Source: Halalkalibacter oceani
Lineage (GTDB): Bacteria > Bacillota > Bacilli > Bacillales > Bacillaceae_D
Reading direction: 5' to 3'
NCBI RefSeq assembly: GCF_023715605.1
Contig: NZ_JAMBOL010000022.1
Location: 1-50,404 of the forward strand
DNA: 50,404 bases
Shown: positions 7,561 through 15,980 of the stretch, piece by piece
Layout of the letters: each line of letters begins with the position of its first letter
How positions within the stretch are numbered: the stretch's first letter is position 1
Made by a program: the position numbers and the translations under genes
Notes under the pieces: generated by a model
Told to the model about the DNA's origin: nothing
The model's input: only the letters and a program-made list of their open reading frames with translations
Databases searched by the model: none

Positions 7561-8016
7561 ATGCAGGAATGGACAGTGGTGACCCGCAGTCCTGATGAAA
7601 CCGCGGGATTGGCGGAGCGGCTAGGTCAGCTGGTGGCGGCAGGTGATGTCATTACGCTGGCAGGAGATTTAGGAGCCGGAAAAACGAGCTTTACAAAAGG
7701 GCTGGCCAAAGGTCTTGGCGTAAAGGGAGTCGTAAATAGTCCGACCTTTACCATCATTAAAGAATATCAAGGGCGGTTACCGCTCTATCATATGGATGTG
7801 TACCGAATGGAGGACGAAGCGGAGGAGCTCGGCTTAGAGGAATATTTTTATGGTGAAGGCGTTTCGGTGGTTGAGTGGCCGACAAGGATTGAAGAGCAGT
7901 TGCCAGAGAATCATCTCAGTATTGCGATCTATCATCTGGATGAGACGAGCCGAAAGTTGACGGTAACAGCGTCAGGAGAGCGAGAGCAGCAGCTCGGTAA
8001 GGAGTGGCTGGAATGA
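7561..8016 (+). CDS. tsaE: tRNA t6A biosynthesis ATPase TsaE
   Basis: A 151-residue P-loop protein that joins TsaB-TsaD to make threonylcarbamoyladenosine at tRNA position 37. Visible are the Walker A segment GDLGAGKTSFTKGLAKGLG near 36-54, the conserved VNSPTFTIIKEY near 58-69, and HMDVYRMEDEAEELGLEEYF with VEWP. The start is taken at ATG 7561, just after AGGTGA. A GTG at 7552, overlapping the thiL stop, is the alternative. Its 3' end overlaps tsaB, so translation is coupled. Confidence 0.95.
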   Translation: MQEWTVVTRSPDETAGLAERLGQLVAAGDVITLAGDLGAGKTSFTKGLAKGLGVKGVVNSPTFTIIKEYQGRLPLYHMDVYRMEDEAEELGLEEYFYGEGVSVVEWPTRIEEQLPENHLSIAIYHLDETSRKLTVTASGEREQQLGKEWLE

Positions 8017-8726
8017 GTAAACAATTAGCAATTGATACATCTTCCTTTATTATGGGAGTGGCGCTGACGGATGATGAACGAACGGTTGCCGAGCTGACGA
8101 CGAATCTGAAAAAAAATCATTCGCTTCGTTTAATGCCGGCGATTGAGCAGATGATGAAAGAAGCGGAGATTTCTCCCCGTGAGCTTGAGAAAATCATCGT
8201 CGCCAAGGGACCAGGTTCGTATACCGGGGTGAGAATCGGTGTCACGACAGCGAAAACGATGGCGTGGTCGCTCGGCATTCCGGTCGTTGGCGTATCCAGT
8301 TTGGCGGTGCTGGCCCAAGCGGGGCGTTTCTTTCACGGTGTAATCGTTCCTCTGATGGATGCGCGGCGCGGTCAGGTTTATACCGGGAGCTACATAGCGG
8401 AAGGGGTGGAAGTCAGACCGCGGGGAGAAGATCGTCTCCTGATGCTGACAGATTGGCTGGAATGGTTGAGTAAGCAGGAGCAGGATGTGCTGTTCATCGG
8501 TCAGGATGTGGCGTTGCACAAAGAGACAATCGTCGAACGCTTAGGGGAACGGGCCTGTTTTGTGCCGGGAACTGCTCAATTACCGCGGCCGGCTGAGCTT
8601 GCGAGATTAGGCCGCCATCTTCAAGGAGAGTCGTCCCCTCATGCGCTCGTTCCTGATTATTTGCAGCTGGCGGAGGCGGAAGCGAAATGGCAGAAAGCCC
8701 AGATGGAAAAGGATCCAAAAGCATGA
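8013..8726 (+). CDS. tsaB: tRNA t6A biosynthesis scaffold TsaB
   Basis: A 237-residue ASKHA-fold protein that binds TsaD and helps form the t6A complex. It begins MSKQLAIDTSSF, and the GPGSYTGVRIGVTTAKTMAWSLGIPVVGVSSL segment near 68-98 is the most conserved part of TsaB. The catalytic metal-binding histidines of TsaD are absent, as expected. ATG 8013 overlaps the tsaE stop (ATGA) and lies eight bases after AAGGAG. The C-terminal DYLQLAEAEAKW is also typical. Confidence 0.95.
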   Translation: MSKQLAIDTSSFIMGVALTDDERTVAELTTNLKKNHSLRLMPAIEQMMKEAEISPRELEKIIVAKGPGSYTGVRIGVTTAKTMAWSLGIPVVGVSSLAVLAQAGRFFHGVIVPLMDARRGQVYTGSYIAEGVEVRPRGEDRLLMLTDWLEWLSKQEQDVLFIGQDVALHKETIVERLGERACFVPGTAQLPRPAELARLGRHLQGESSPHALVPDYLQLAEAEAKWQKAQMEKDPKA

Positions 8727-9181
8727 TTGAACAAGAACGGGAACTCATTCGCTTTATGACAGAGGACGATATTAAGGACGTAATGGACGTGGAGCGGGAC
8801 GCTTTTTCCGTTCCGTGGGATCCGGCTGTTTTTCATAATGAATTAACGTCCAATCAATTTGCTCATTATCTTGTATATGAATATGAAGAGCGTGTCATTG
8901 GGTATTGCGGGCTTTGGGTGGTGATGGACGAAGCTCAGATTACAAACATCGCCATCCATTCGCGCTTTCGCGGGCAAAAGAGAGGTGAAAAGCTGCTCAG
9001 TTTTGCGATGGCTTTCGCGAAACAACTGGGAGCGGCGACCTTATCACTGGAGGTTAGGGTATCAAATGAAGTGGCGCAAAATCTTTATCGGAAGCTAGGG
9101 TTTGAGCCAGGCGGAATTCGAAAAAATTATTATGCGGATAACTTGGAAGACGCATTAGTCATGTGGGTGAAGCTAATATGA
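8723..9181 (+). CDS. rimI: Ribosomal protein N-acetyltransferase RimI (GNAT)
   Basis: A 152-residue GNAT acetyltransferase of the RimI type, which acetylates the N-terminal alanine of ribosomal protein S18 using acetyl-CoA. Visible are [14 protein letters not shown], the strand [20 protein letters not shown] (acetyl-CoA-binding R/QxxGxG/A variant), [31 protein letters not shown] and the closing EDALVMW. The start was moved to ATG 8723, which overlaps the tsaB stop in ATGA and has AAAAGGA nine bases before it. The ATG at 8687 lies inside tsaB and is less likely. Confidence 0.93.
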   Translation: MIEQERELIRFMTEDDIKDVMDVERDAFSVPWDPAVFHNELTSNQFAHYLVYEYEERVIGYCGLWVVMDEAQITNIAIHSRFRGQKRGEKLLSFAMAFAKQLGAATLSLEVRVSNEVAQNLYRKLGFEPGGIRKNYYADNLEDALVMWVKLI

Positions 9182-10185
9182 AAACGGAAGAATTGATCCT
9201 TGCAATCGAGACGAGCTGTGATGAAACATCGGCCGCTGTGATCAAAGGAGGGACAGACATTGTTAGTAACATTGTCTCCTCGCAAATTGAGAGCCATAAA
9301 CGTTTTGGCGGCGTCGTGCCGGAAGTGGCGTCACGTCATCATGTTGAACAGATTACACTGATCGTCGAGCAGGCAATGAAGGAAGCGCAGGTGAGCTTTT
9401 CCGACCTTGATGCAGTGGCGGTGACGGAGGGGCCGGGGCTTGTTGGAGCGCTGTTAATCGGTGTGAACGCAGCAAAAGCGATTGCCTTTGCTCGGGGGCT
9501 TCCTTTAATCGGCGTTCATCATATCGCCGGACATATTTACGCGAATCAGCTTGTGCGGCCGTTAACGTATCCATTGCTTGCGCTCGTTGTCTCGGGCGGC
9601 CATACCGAGCTTGTTTACATGGAAAAGGAAGGAAGCTTTACGATTATTGGTCAAACCCGGGATGACGCGGTTGGCGAAGCGTATGATAAGGTGGCAAGAA
9701 CATTGGGCTTGCCTTATCCGGGCGGGCCGCATATTGATCGGCTGGCGGCTGCGGGAGAAGCGACGATTTCCTTTCCGCGTGCCTGGCTTGAGAGTGATTC
9801 CTACGATTTCAGCTTCAGCGGGCTGAAATCAGCTGTCATTAATACGCTTCACAATTACAGGCAGCGCGGTGAAGAGGTAAAAGTCGAGGACGTCGCCGCA
9901 AGCTTCCAGCAAAGCGTGATTGATGTGCTCGTCGGCAAGACAAAGCGGGCGGTTGAGGAGCTGGAGGTTAAGCAGCTTCTGTTGGCAGGAGGGGTAGCGG
10001 CCAACAAAGGATTGCGTGCTGCATTGGAGAAAGAATTTTCCTCTTCGGTTGAACTGATCATTCCCCCGCTCGAGCTGTGCACCGACAATGCGGCGATGAT
10101 AGGCGCGGCGGCCAGTATAAAATGGAAGCAGCAGCGTTTCTCAGGCTATGAACTAAACGGAAATCCAGGTTTATCATTAATGTAG
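9178..10185 (+). CDS. tsaD: tRNA N6-threonylcarbamoyltransferase TsaD (Gcp)
   Basis: A 335-residue catalytic subunit that transfers the threonylcarbamoyl group to A37 of ANN-decoding tRNAs. It starts [14 protein letters not shown]. The metal-binding [10 protein letters not shown] motif (two histidines) is near residue 111, followed by [34 protein letters not shown] and the C-terminal [10 protein letters not shown] and CTDNAAMIG. All catalytic features are present. ATG 9178 overlaps the rimI stop. A terminator at 10203-10245 and a DnaA-box cluster follow. Confidence 0.97.
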   Translation: MKTEELILAIETSCDETSAAVIKGGTDIVSNIVSSQIESHKRFGGVVPEVASRHHVEQITLIVEQAMKEAQVSFSDLDAVAVTEGPGLVGALLIGVNAAKAIAFARGLPLIGVHHIAGHIYANQLVRPLTYPLLALVVSGGHTELVYMEKEGSFTIIGQTRDDAVGEAYDKVARTLGLPYPGGPHIDRLAAAGEATISFPRAWLESDSYDFSFSGLKSAVINTLHNYRQRGEEVKVEDVAASFQQSVIDVLVGKTKRAVEELEVKQLLLAGGVAANKGLRAALEKEFSSSVELIIPPLELCTDNAAMIGAAASIKWKQQRFSGYELNGNPGLSLM

Positions 10186-10202
10186 CGATAAATATTTGTT
10201 TA

Positions 10203-10246
10203 AAACCATTTAAGGGTGTAAAGGCTATCCTTAAATGGTTTTTTTA
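10203..10246 (+). terminator. Terminator of the thiL-tsaD operon
   Basis: A perfect 13-bp inverted repeat (AAACCATTTAAGG and CCTTAAATGGTTT) with a 13-base loop ends in a T-rich tail, 17 bases after the tsaD stop. Confidence 0.9.
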
Positions 10247-10281
10247 TGCTAGTAAAGTGGGAAAAAGGGACTGCGGCCGAG

Positions 10282-10466
10282 TTGTGCACAGTATTTATCC
10301 ACATCATTGTGAGTAATGGGGATAAGCTCTGAAAAAACGATAAAATCGAAGGATGAGCTGTGGTTAATTAAAATGTGGATAAAGCTGTTCATAATGTGGA
10401 TAAATAAAAGGATAGTAGGAAATACGCTGTTTTTTATGTGAATAAGTTTGTGGGTAATGTGGATAT
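10282..10466. promoter_or_regulatory. DnaA-box cluster downstream of tsaD (gcp locus)
   Basis: The 313-bp gene-free interval after tsaD is packed with matches to the DnaA box TTATNCACA. Matches without mismatch are 10295-10303 on plus (TTATCCACA), and 10374-10382, 10395-10403 (both TGTGGATAA) and 10437-10445 (TGTGAATAA) on minus. One-mismatch sites lie at 10282, 10308, 10317, 10359, 10449 and 10458. B. subtilis has a functional DnaA-box cluster at the same gcp locus that lowers initiation by titrating DnaA. The role here is inferred from that. No origin genes are nearby, so it is unlikely to be oriC. Confidence 0.8.
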
Positions 10467-10498
10467 GTCAGAAAATTAGGTCGAAATGAGGAAGGACA

Positions 10499-12643
10499 AT
10501 GTCGAAAAAATCGCTTATTGGATGGCTATGCGTCATCTTCTTGATTTGCCCTGTGGATACGTGGGCGGCAGAATCAGAAGCGAAGCAGGTCGTTGTCATG
10601 ATTGTACCCGGCCTTTCCTTTCATGAAGCAGGCTGGTTTCTTGAGCAGGATGACTCATCTATTTGGGACAAGGCGGCGATGGGGGCGATGAATATCCGCC
10701 CTGACGGCCCTTATTCTTATTTGAATAATATGATGACGTTAAGTTTAGGAGTGCGAACAGTCGGCGTTAAAGGATGGAACAGCTACCAGCTTGGCGAAAG
10801 CTTTCAGGAGATGGATGTTGCTCAGTGGATGTCCCAGGTCGGTTGGCGGACGGCAGGTGGAAATCTGTTTCACCCTTATTATCCACAACTTAAGAAAAAG
10901 AACACGGCTGTGACGACCGGTTTATTAGGGCAAATGCTTGAAGATGCTGGGGTTGAACGGCGGGTTTTTGGTCATAGCGATACGACTGCTGAACAGCTGC
11001 GTTACGGTTCCTTGCTCATTATGAATCAACAAGGGGAAGGTGAGGGAAGCTTACTCGAAGCTGTGCGCGCTAATCCACAGGCTCCGTCCGGTGTTGAGAT
11101 GAATCCGGCTTTTCTTATGGAGCAGTTGGCGGAAGCAAAAGACCGGCGGCAATTAAGCGTAATTGAATGGGGCGACTTACACCGGCTCTATGAGCAGAAA
11201 CCTTTTATCGAGGAGCAGCTTTTTGCGGATAAACGCCAGCAGCAATTACAGCGGTTAAGCAGCTTTTTACAGGAGCTGGAAGAGAGCGGCTATGCGGAGG
11301 AAATCTGGTTATTGGCACCGATGATGAATGAGGACGCTTATCGCGAGAAACAGCAGCTGGCCCCGGTGTTTTATTGGGGAGAGAAGAAGGGAGAGATGCT
11401 TACGTCGTCGACGACGAAGCAGCCGTATTTGGTTAGCAGTCTTGATGTCATCCCGACGCTGCTTGACTCTTTCGGCCTATCAAGCGGTGAAGTGCATCTT
11501 ACCGGAGAGATCATCCGCCAGGAGCGGAGCGACGGCGGAAATATTTCCAAGGCTGTCGATGAAATGGTCCTTATTTATAAAAGTCGCGCCAATGTGTTAT
11601 CAACCTATATTTCCTTTCTCGTTATCGCCCTGATTACAGCGGGAGGGTTCAGTTTCATCACAGAAGGATCGAAACAGATGTACCGCAAGCTAATCCGTCT
11701 CCTGCTCCTTTCGATGCTCTGGTCGCCGTTTTGGTTTTTGGCGTTGGCCCGGCTGACACCGTATACAGGGGTGTGGGGCTTTATCATCCTGTTAATTATT
11801 AGTTCGATTACATGTGGATATCTCGTGGATCAAACAAGAATTCCGATTTTCTGGACGGGTCTTGTCACCTTTTTGCTGCTGACGTGCGATGTTGCACTCG
11901 GCTCTCCGTTTATGCAGCGCTCGTATTTAGGCTATGATCCCATCATTGGGGCGCGCTATTACGGCATGGGAAATGAGTTTGCCGGGGTTTATTTGATCGT
12001 TGCTTTAATGGTGTTGATGCCGTTATTATCTTATCCCCGCAAATGGCTGGCGCTTACCGGGGCGGGAGTGCTGGCGATCGTGGTGATTCTCGTGCTCGGA
12101 AAAAGCACGCTGGGGACGAATGCCGGGGCGACTTTATCAGCGATGATTACATTCGCTTTCCTGCTATCTCGCCTCTGTCAATCGCGTTTGTCAGCGGGGA
12201 GGTTTGCGATAATGACGCTCGCTGTGCTGGCCGGTGGCGTCCTGCTCTTGTTTATTCTGCAGCTAACGGGTGAACGGACTCATATTGGCTCGGCCTTTGA
12301 GCGGCTTTTACAGGGGGATGTAAGGTTCATTATCGACTTGATCCAGAGGAAGCTGGCAATGAACTTCAAGCTGTTTAAGCATTCCAACTGGACACAGCTG
12401 TTAGTAACAAGCTATTTGCTCGGGGCGATTGTGCTGTGGAGAAAGCGGCGTCAGTTAAAAAGAGCTGATATGCAGCTTTTTATGCAGGCCGGAGTCGTCG
12501 CTTCGTTCTCTTTGCTGCTTTTTAATGATTCCGGCGTCGTGGCGGCGGCTACTTCGATGTTCTGTGTTGTATCGAGCTATTACTTCTGGCTGGTTAAATC
12601 TGCAAAAGAGCCGGAAGCTGGAAAGGATAACAGCTTTTTATAA
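10499..12643 (+). CDS. Large membrane protein with a degenerate phosphatase/sulfatase-like exterior domain
   Basis: A 714-residue protein that I do not recognise by name. It has an N-terminal signal peptide (LIGWLCVIFLICPVDTWAA) and an exported domain of about 345 residues. That domain has loose alkaline phosphatase/sulfatase-superfamily traits: VVVMIVPGLS at the position of the usual VDG motif (metal Asp missing), and SLDVIPTLLDSFGL near its end. About 11 membrane helices follow from residue 365, with a conserved-looking loop GYDPIIGARYYGMGNEFAG. ATG 10499 follows GAGGAAGG. The promoter region coincides with the DnaA-box cluster, so DnaA might influence it. Enzymatic activity is doubtful because key ligands are not visible. 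Confidence 0.7.
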   Translation: MSKKSLIGWLCVIFLICPVDTWAAESEAKQVVVMIVPGLSFHEAGWFLEQDDSSIWDKAAMGAMNIRPDGPYSYLNNMMTLSLGVRTVGVKGWNSYQLGESFQEMDVAQWMSQVGWRTAGGNLFHPYYPQLKKKNTAVTTGLLGQMLEDAGVERRVFGHSDTTAEQLRYGSLLIMNQQGEGEGSLLEAVRANPQAPSGVEMNPAFLMEQLAEAKDRRQLSVIEWGDLHRLYEQKPFIEEQLFADKRQQQLQRLSSFLQELEESGYAEEIWLLAPMMNEDAYREKQQLAPVFYWGEKKGEMLTSSTTKQPYLVSSLDVIPTLLDSFGLSSGEVHLTGEIIRQERSDGGNISKAVDEMVLIYKSRANVLSTYISFLVIALITAGGFSFITEGSKQMYRKLIRLLLLSMLWSPFWFLALARLTPYTGVWGFIILLIISSITCGYLVDQTRIPIFWTGLVTFLLLTCDVALGSPFMQRSYLGYDPIIGARYYGMGNEFAGVYLIVALMVLMPLLSYPRKWLALTGAGVLAIVVILVLGKSTLGTNAGATLSAMITFAFLLSRLCQSRLSAGRFAIMTLAVLAGGVLLLFILQLTGERTHIGSAFERLLQGDVRFIIDLIQRKLAMNFKLFKHSNWTQLLVTSYLLGAIVLWRKRRQLKRADMQLFMQAGVVASFSLLLFNDSGVVAAATSMFCVVSSYYFWLVKSAKEPEAGKDNSFL

Positions 12644-12649
12644 GGAAAC

Positions 12650-12692
12650 TAAACATTCCCTTAATAATCACTTAACAATGTAACCGTATAGT
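12650..12692 (+). promoter_or_regulatory. Pho-box promoter of the metallophosphoesterase-glpP unit
   Basis: Three PhoP-like hexamers lie 11 bp apart: TAAACA (12650), TTAATA (12661), TTAACA (12672, matching the consensus exactly). The -10 box TATAGT lies at 12687-12692, nine bases after the last hexamer, and no -35 box is seen. The spacing is identical to the promoters at 3096-3149 and 14374-14427. Transcription would start near 12699 and run into the leader terminator at 12741. Confidence 0.65.
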
Positions 12693-12740
12693 GAACGTAA
12701 GAAGTAAATAAACAAAGACCATTAAGGTAGAGAATAGGAG

Positions 12741-12786
12741 AAACCTTGCTTACTGTCTGCGAAGGACAGTAGGAGAGGTTTTTTCA
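12741..12786 (+). promoter_or_regulatory. Leader attenuator, probable GlpP target 1
   Basis: An intrinsic terminator lies inside the transcribed leader: AAACCT and AGGTTT form the base, TACTGTC and GACAGTA the upper stem, with an internal loop TGCT opposite GGAG and then a T-run. The same layout and internal-loop motif (CCTTGC opposite GGAG) occurs at 14468-14534. Since glpP is encoded downstream, GlpP binding that prevents termination when glycerol-3-phosphate is present is the likely mechanism. Confidence 0.65.
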
Positions 12787-12889
12787 TTTTTTTGAAAGAG
12801 AAGCCGTTCAAAAAACGAAAAAACCACCGACAGATTTTGGATTGTTGGACAAGCCGATGTTCCATGATGATTGAAACGAAGAGAGGAGA

Positions 12890-13738
12890 ATGAAAGTGAA
12901 ACTGGCACTTATCGGGGATTTGCACTATCCGGACATTGATGCAGCTATTGACGGGTTGGCTGAAGCACGGGAAGTCTTTTACAAAAGGTTTATCGATCAC
13001 TTTCTTCAAGTTGAGGCGGATTTGTATCTTTCACTTGGTGATTTGACCAATTACGGCCACTCAAGTGAATTGGAGGATATTTATCGTCTGATTAACCATC
13101 ATCAAAAAAACTTCATTCACGTTCTAGGAAATCATGATCTTTACGCGCAGCCGCGGGAAGCGGTGCTGACGATTTCGGGTCAAAAGCGCTATCACACGAT
13201 TGAGACCGATGAAGCTGTCCTCGCTTTTCTTGATACGGCGAAAGAAATGGATTATGAAGATTGGGGCGGCTGGCTGGACGAAGAGCAGCTTGATTGGTTA
13301 GAAGAGGTTGTCGCTGAATCGGGGACGAAGCCGCTACTTGTCTTTGCCCATCATCCGGTTTATCAAACGACGAAGCGCTCTGATCATGAAAAAGGGTCGA
13401 TTCATCCGGAGATCGATGTCTGGTCGATTTTGGAGAAAAAGCGCGGAATCGGAATGTATTTCAATGGTCACACCCATATTGATTCGATTGTGAAAAAGGA
13501 AAATTGGACCTTTGTCCAAGTGTCGGCTTGTCTTGATCAGCATGCGCTGCGTCTGATTGAGCTTACGCCGGAAGAAATCATTGTCTCGGCGGTGGATGTA
13601 GAGGATCTTGTCATGGCGGAAGCCGCTCCTGTTGTCTACAAGCATATGAATCACTTCACCCATCAAACCGATGTACGGGGAGAAGCGATTGATCGTGAAT
13701 GCCGGGTGTCGCTCTTGCCGGTTGTTGATGTAAGCTAA
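12890..13738 (+). CDS. Calcineurin-like metallophosphoesterase (possible glycerophosphodiesterase)
   Basis: A 282-residue cytosolic protein with all metallophosphoesterase motifs: GDLHYPD near residue 8 (Asp-x-His), GDLTNYG near 52, GNHDLY near 81, FAHHPVYQ near 152 and GHTHID near 196. It resembles class III phosphodiesterases (CpdA/GpdQ type). Placed before glpP and the ugp-like operon, hydrolysis of glycerophosphodiesters is a reasonable guess but unproven. ATG 12890 lies very close to GAGAGGAG, so the in-frame GTG at 12896 may be the true start. It follows a Pho-type promoter and an attenuator. Confidence 0.88.
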   Translation: MKVKLALIGDLHYPDIDAAIDGLAEAREVFYKRFIDHFLQVEADLYLSLGDLTNYGHSSELEDIYRLINHHQKNFIHVLGNHDLYAQPREAVLTISGQKRYHTIETDEAVLAFLDTAKEMDYEDWGGWLDEEQLDWLEEVVAESGTKPLLVFAHHPVYQTTKRSDHEKGSIHPEIDVWSILEKKRGIGMYFNGHTHIDSIVKKENWTFVQVSACLDQHALRLIELTPEEIIVSAVDVEDLVMAEAAPVVYKHMNHFTHQTDVRGEAIDRECRVSLLPVVDVS

Positions 13739-13771
13739 ACCTTTTTAAAGCTTCAAGAAAGGGGAAAAGGA

Positions 13772-14380
13772 ATGAACGGGACAAAGGATATCTTTACGCG
13801 CATAGCAGAGACGAAGAAAATCGCCGCGGTGAAAACGCCGAAGCATATTGATCTTGTATTGAAGCTGCGTGAGCAAATCGGCAGCGTCTTTCTCTTAACA
13901 GGCAACATAAATGTGATTAAGCATTATGTCGAGGTGCTAATTGAAGCCGGCCTGCCGACATTCGTCCATATCGAGAAGATCAAAGGATTAAGCAATGATA
14001 GCGACGGGCTTGATTTTATCGCCAACTATGTCAGACCAACAGGCATCGTCACAACAAAGCCGAGTTTGATCGCTTCTGCTAAGAAGCGTCAGCTTTTGAC
14101 GGTGCAACGAATCTTTATGATTGACTCCGAGATTCTCGTCAACCTTCCCGTGCAGCTTGAGAGAAACAAGCCTGACATTATTGAAATTATGCCGGCCCGG
14201 ATTCCTGAAATCCTCGCGGAGATTAAAACCTTTACAAAGGATGTCCCGATTATTACCGGCGGGCTGCTGACGGAAAAGGAGCATGCCGAGGCGGCTCTCG
14301 CCCATGGGGCGTTGGCTGTTTCGACCTCTAATCGGGATGTGTGGAAAGCGGACCTGGCCGGGGCGGTCGCTTATTCATAA
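13772..14380 (+). CDS. glpP: Glycerol-3-phosphate-responsive antiterminator GlpP
   Basis: A 202-residue GlpP-family RNA-binding regulator. In B. subtilis GlpP with glycerol-3-phosphate binds leader mRNA of glp genes and prevents termination. Family blocks are clear: FVHIEKIKGLSND near 62-74, GLDFIANYVRPTGIVTTKPSLIASAKK near 78-104, QRIFMIDSEIL near 111, PDIIEIMPARIPEI near 133, IITGGLLTEKEHAEAALAHGALAVSTSN near 154-181. It is 33 bp downstream of the metallophosphoesterase, and the ugp-like operon follows. It is probably autoregulated through the leader at 12741-12786. Confidence 0.93.
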   Translation: MNGTKDIFTRIAETKKIAAVKTPKHIDLVLKLREQIGSVFLLTGNINVIKHYVEVLIEAGLPTFVHIEKIKGLSNDSDGLDFIANYVRPTGIVTTKPSLIASAKKRQLLTVQRIFMIDSEILVNLPVQLERNKPDIIEIMPARIPEILAEIKTFTKDVPIITGGLLTEKEHAEAALAHGALAVSTSNRDVWKADLAGAVAYS

Positions 14381-14427
14381 AAGCTTTATCTTTCTTTCAT
14401 GTTCTCTTAATATTTGAAAGCTATGAT
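14374..14427 (+). promoter_or_regulatory. Pho-box promoter of the ugp-like operon
   Basis: Four hexamers at an 11-bp period overlap and follow the glpP stop: TTCATA (14374), TTTATC (14385), TTCATG (14396), TTAATA (14407). The -10 box TATGAT lies at 14422-14427, nine bases after the last hexamer. The layout equals that of the other two Pho-like promoters. Phosphate control of ugp genes is well known in E. coli; here it is inferred from the sites. Confidence 0.65.
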
Positions 14428-14467
14428 GACCCTAACAAGTAAATAGAATAGTTGGTGCGATGAGCAG

Positions 14468-14534
14468 AGAGACCTTGCCGAATAGAGATGAATGATTCTT
14501 TCATTCTGTCTATTGGAGCGAGGTCTCTTTTTTT
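14468..14534 (+). promoter_or_regulatory. Leader attenuator, probable GlpP target 2
   Basis: A strong terminator lies between the promoter at 14374-14427 and ugpB. AGAGACCT pairs with AGGTCTCT, AATAGA with TCTATT, and ATGAATGA with TCATT at the top, followed by seven T. The internal loop TGCCG opposite GGAGCG mirrors the loop at 12747-12775. It can also serve as the glpP terminator. The shared motif suggests GlpP-dependent readthrough. Confidence 0.65.
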
Positions 14535-14588
14535 AGAGTCTAAGGCAAGGAAGAGGAAAATAAAAGCAAATAAAAGGAGATGGATCAA

Positions 14589-15902
14589 ATGAAAACCAGA
14601 TTGTCGATGTTGCTCGTTTCAGTAATGGTGATGCTTGTGTTAGCTGCTTGTCAATCGGCCGATGATACGGCCTCCGATGCTTCGGCTAGTGGAGATGAGG
14701 GGGCTCAGGGCGGAGAGGGAGACAAAATTGAAATCACATACTGGTACGCCTGGGGAGATAAAATCGGTGAAAATAACGAGAATCTAGTTAAGATGTTTAA
14801 CGAGTCGCAGGATCGCATCCACGTCACAGCTGAATATCAAGGCTCCTATGATGATTTGCACGCGAAAACACAAGCGGCGTTTGCTGCCGGGAATGCGCCG
14901 GAAGTGACGCAAAATGAAATTGCCTCCGTGGCGATTTTTGCCAACTCAGGAATGACGGAAGACTTAACGCCATTTATCGAGCGCGATGATATTGATATGG
15001 ATGACTTTATCCCAGGTCTAATGGGGAATTCCTACGTTAATGAACGCTTATATGCACTGCCGTACTTACGCAGTACGCCAATTCTTTATTTGAATGCGAC
15101 CCTGCTTGAAGAAGCCGGGCTTGATCCATCTGGTCCAAAAACATGGGAAGAATTTGAAGAGTATGCGAGAGCTTTGACGGTTGAAGGCGAGCGGGTTGGG
15201 ATGACGTTGCCTGTAAACATTTGGTTCTATGAGGCCTATGTCGCGCAAAGCGGAGGCCAAATGATTGCCGACGATGAGCAGTCTGTCGCCTTTAACAGTG
15301 AAGCAGGAGTCGCGCCGGTTGAATTTTGGAAAAGGATGAACGATGAAGGGATTATTAAAATTCCGACAGGGGATGAAGCCGGGGACACGGCAAAGCAGGA
15401 TTTTGCGAATGGGCGTGCGGCCATGACCTTCAGTTCGACGGCCGACCTTTCCTACTGGCTGGCAATGGCTGATGAGCAGGGCTTTGAGTTGAATACAACC
15501 TTCATGCCGGCCAATGAAACTTACGGGGTGCCGACAGGTGGTTGTAACTTAGTCATGACTGCCGGGCTGGATGAGGAAAAGCAGGAAGCTGCGTGGGAAT
15601 TTATTAAATGGATGACCGCGACGGAGCAGACGGTTTATGCGAGTGAGTATACAGGATATCTTCCGAGCCGTTCTTCCGCCGTTGAAAGTGATGTGATGCA
15701 AAGCCTGTATCAGGAGTTTCCACAATATGAAGTCGCTGTCGAGCAGCTTGAGTATGCGAGACCGCGTCCAATGCTCGATCAATACCCGGAAATCTCAAAG
15801 ATTCTGCAAGATGAAATTACACGCTCGCTCATTAATGAGGATAGTAGTCCCGAAGACGCGTTGAATACCGCGGCGGAAAAGGCTAATCAGTTATTGCAGT
15901 AA
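14589..15902 (+). CDS. ugpB: Glycerol-3-phosphate/glycerophosphodiester-binding lipoprotein (UgpB-like)
   Basis: A 437-residue solute-binding lipoprotein of an ABC importer. The start was placed at ATG 14589, nine bases after AGGAG, giving the signal peptide MKTRLSMLLVSVMVMLVLAAC with the lipidated Cys at residue 21. An acidic linker follows, then family-1 extracellular binding protein motifs (ITYWYAWGDKIGENNENLVKMFN, VTQNEIASVAIFANSGMTEDLTPF, ALPYLRSTPILYLNATLLEEAGLD). Carbohydrate-binding relatives are similar; the glycerol-phosphate substrate is inferred from GlpP, UgpQ and the Pho-like promoter. It opens the operon that ends with ugpQ. Confidence 0.85.
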   Translation: MKTRLSMLLVSVMVMLVLAACQSADDTASDASASGDEGAQGGEGDKIEITYWYAWGDKIGENNENLVKMFNESQDRIHVTAEYQGSYDDLHAKTQAAFAAGNAPEVTQNEIASVAIFANSGMTEDLTPFIERDDIDMDDFIPGLMGNSYVNERLYALPYLRSTPILYLNATLLEEAGLDPSGPKTWEEFEEYARALTVEGERVGMTLPVNIWFYEAYVAQSGGQMIADDEQSVAFNSEAGVAPVEFWKRMNDEGIIKIPTGDEAGDTAKQDFANGRAAMTFSSTADLSYWLAMADEQGFELNTTFMPANETYGVPTGGCNLVMTAGLDEEKQEAAWEFIKWMTATEQTVYASEYTGYLPSRSSAVESDVMQSLYQEFPQYEVAVEQLEYARPRPMLDQYPEISKILQDEITRSLINEDSSPEDALNTAAEKANQLLQ

Positions 15903-15980
15903 TGCCCTGAACATGAAGGTCAAAGCGGGGTTGCGAAGTGTTGCAGCCCCTTTTTCAGCATAAGAATGGAGGTCGGATGA

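Noticed and set aside
10260-10498. Chromosomal replication origin
   Set aside because: DnaA boxes are dense, but there is no dnaA, dnaN, rpmH or gidA nearby, and the tsaD locus is known for a DnaA-titration cluster in B. subtilis.
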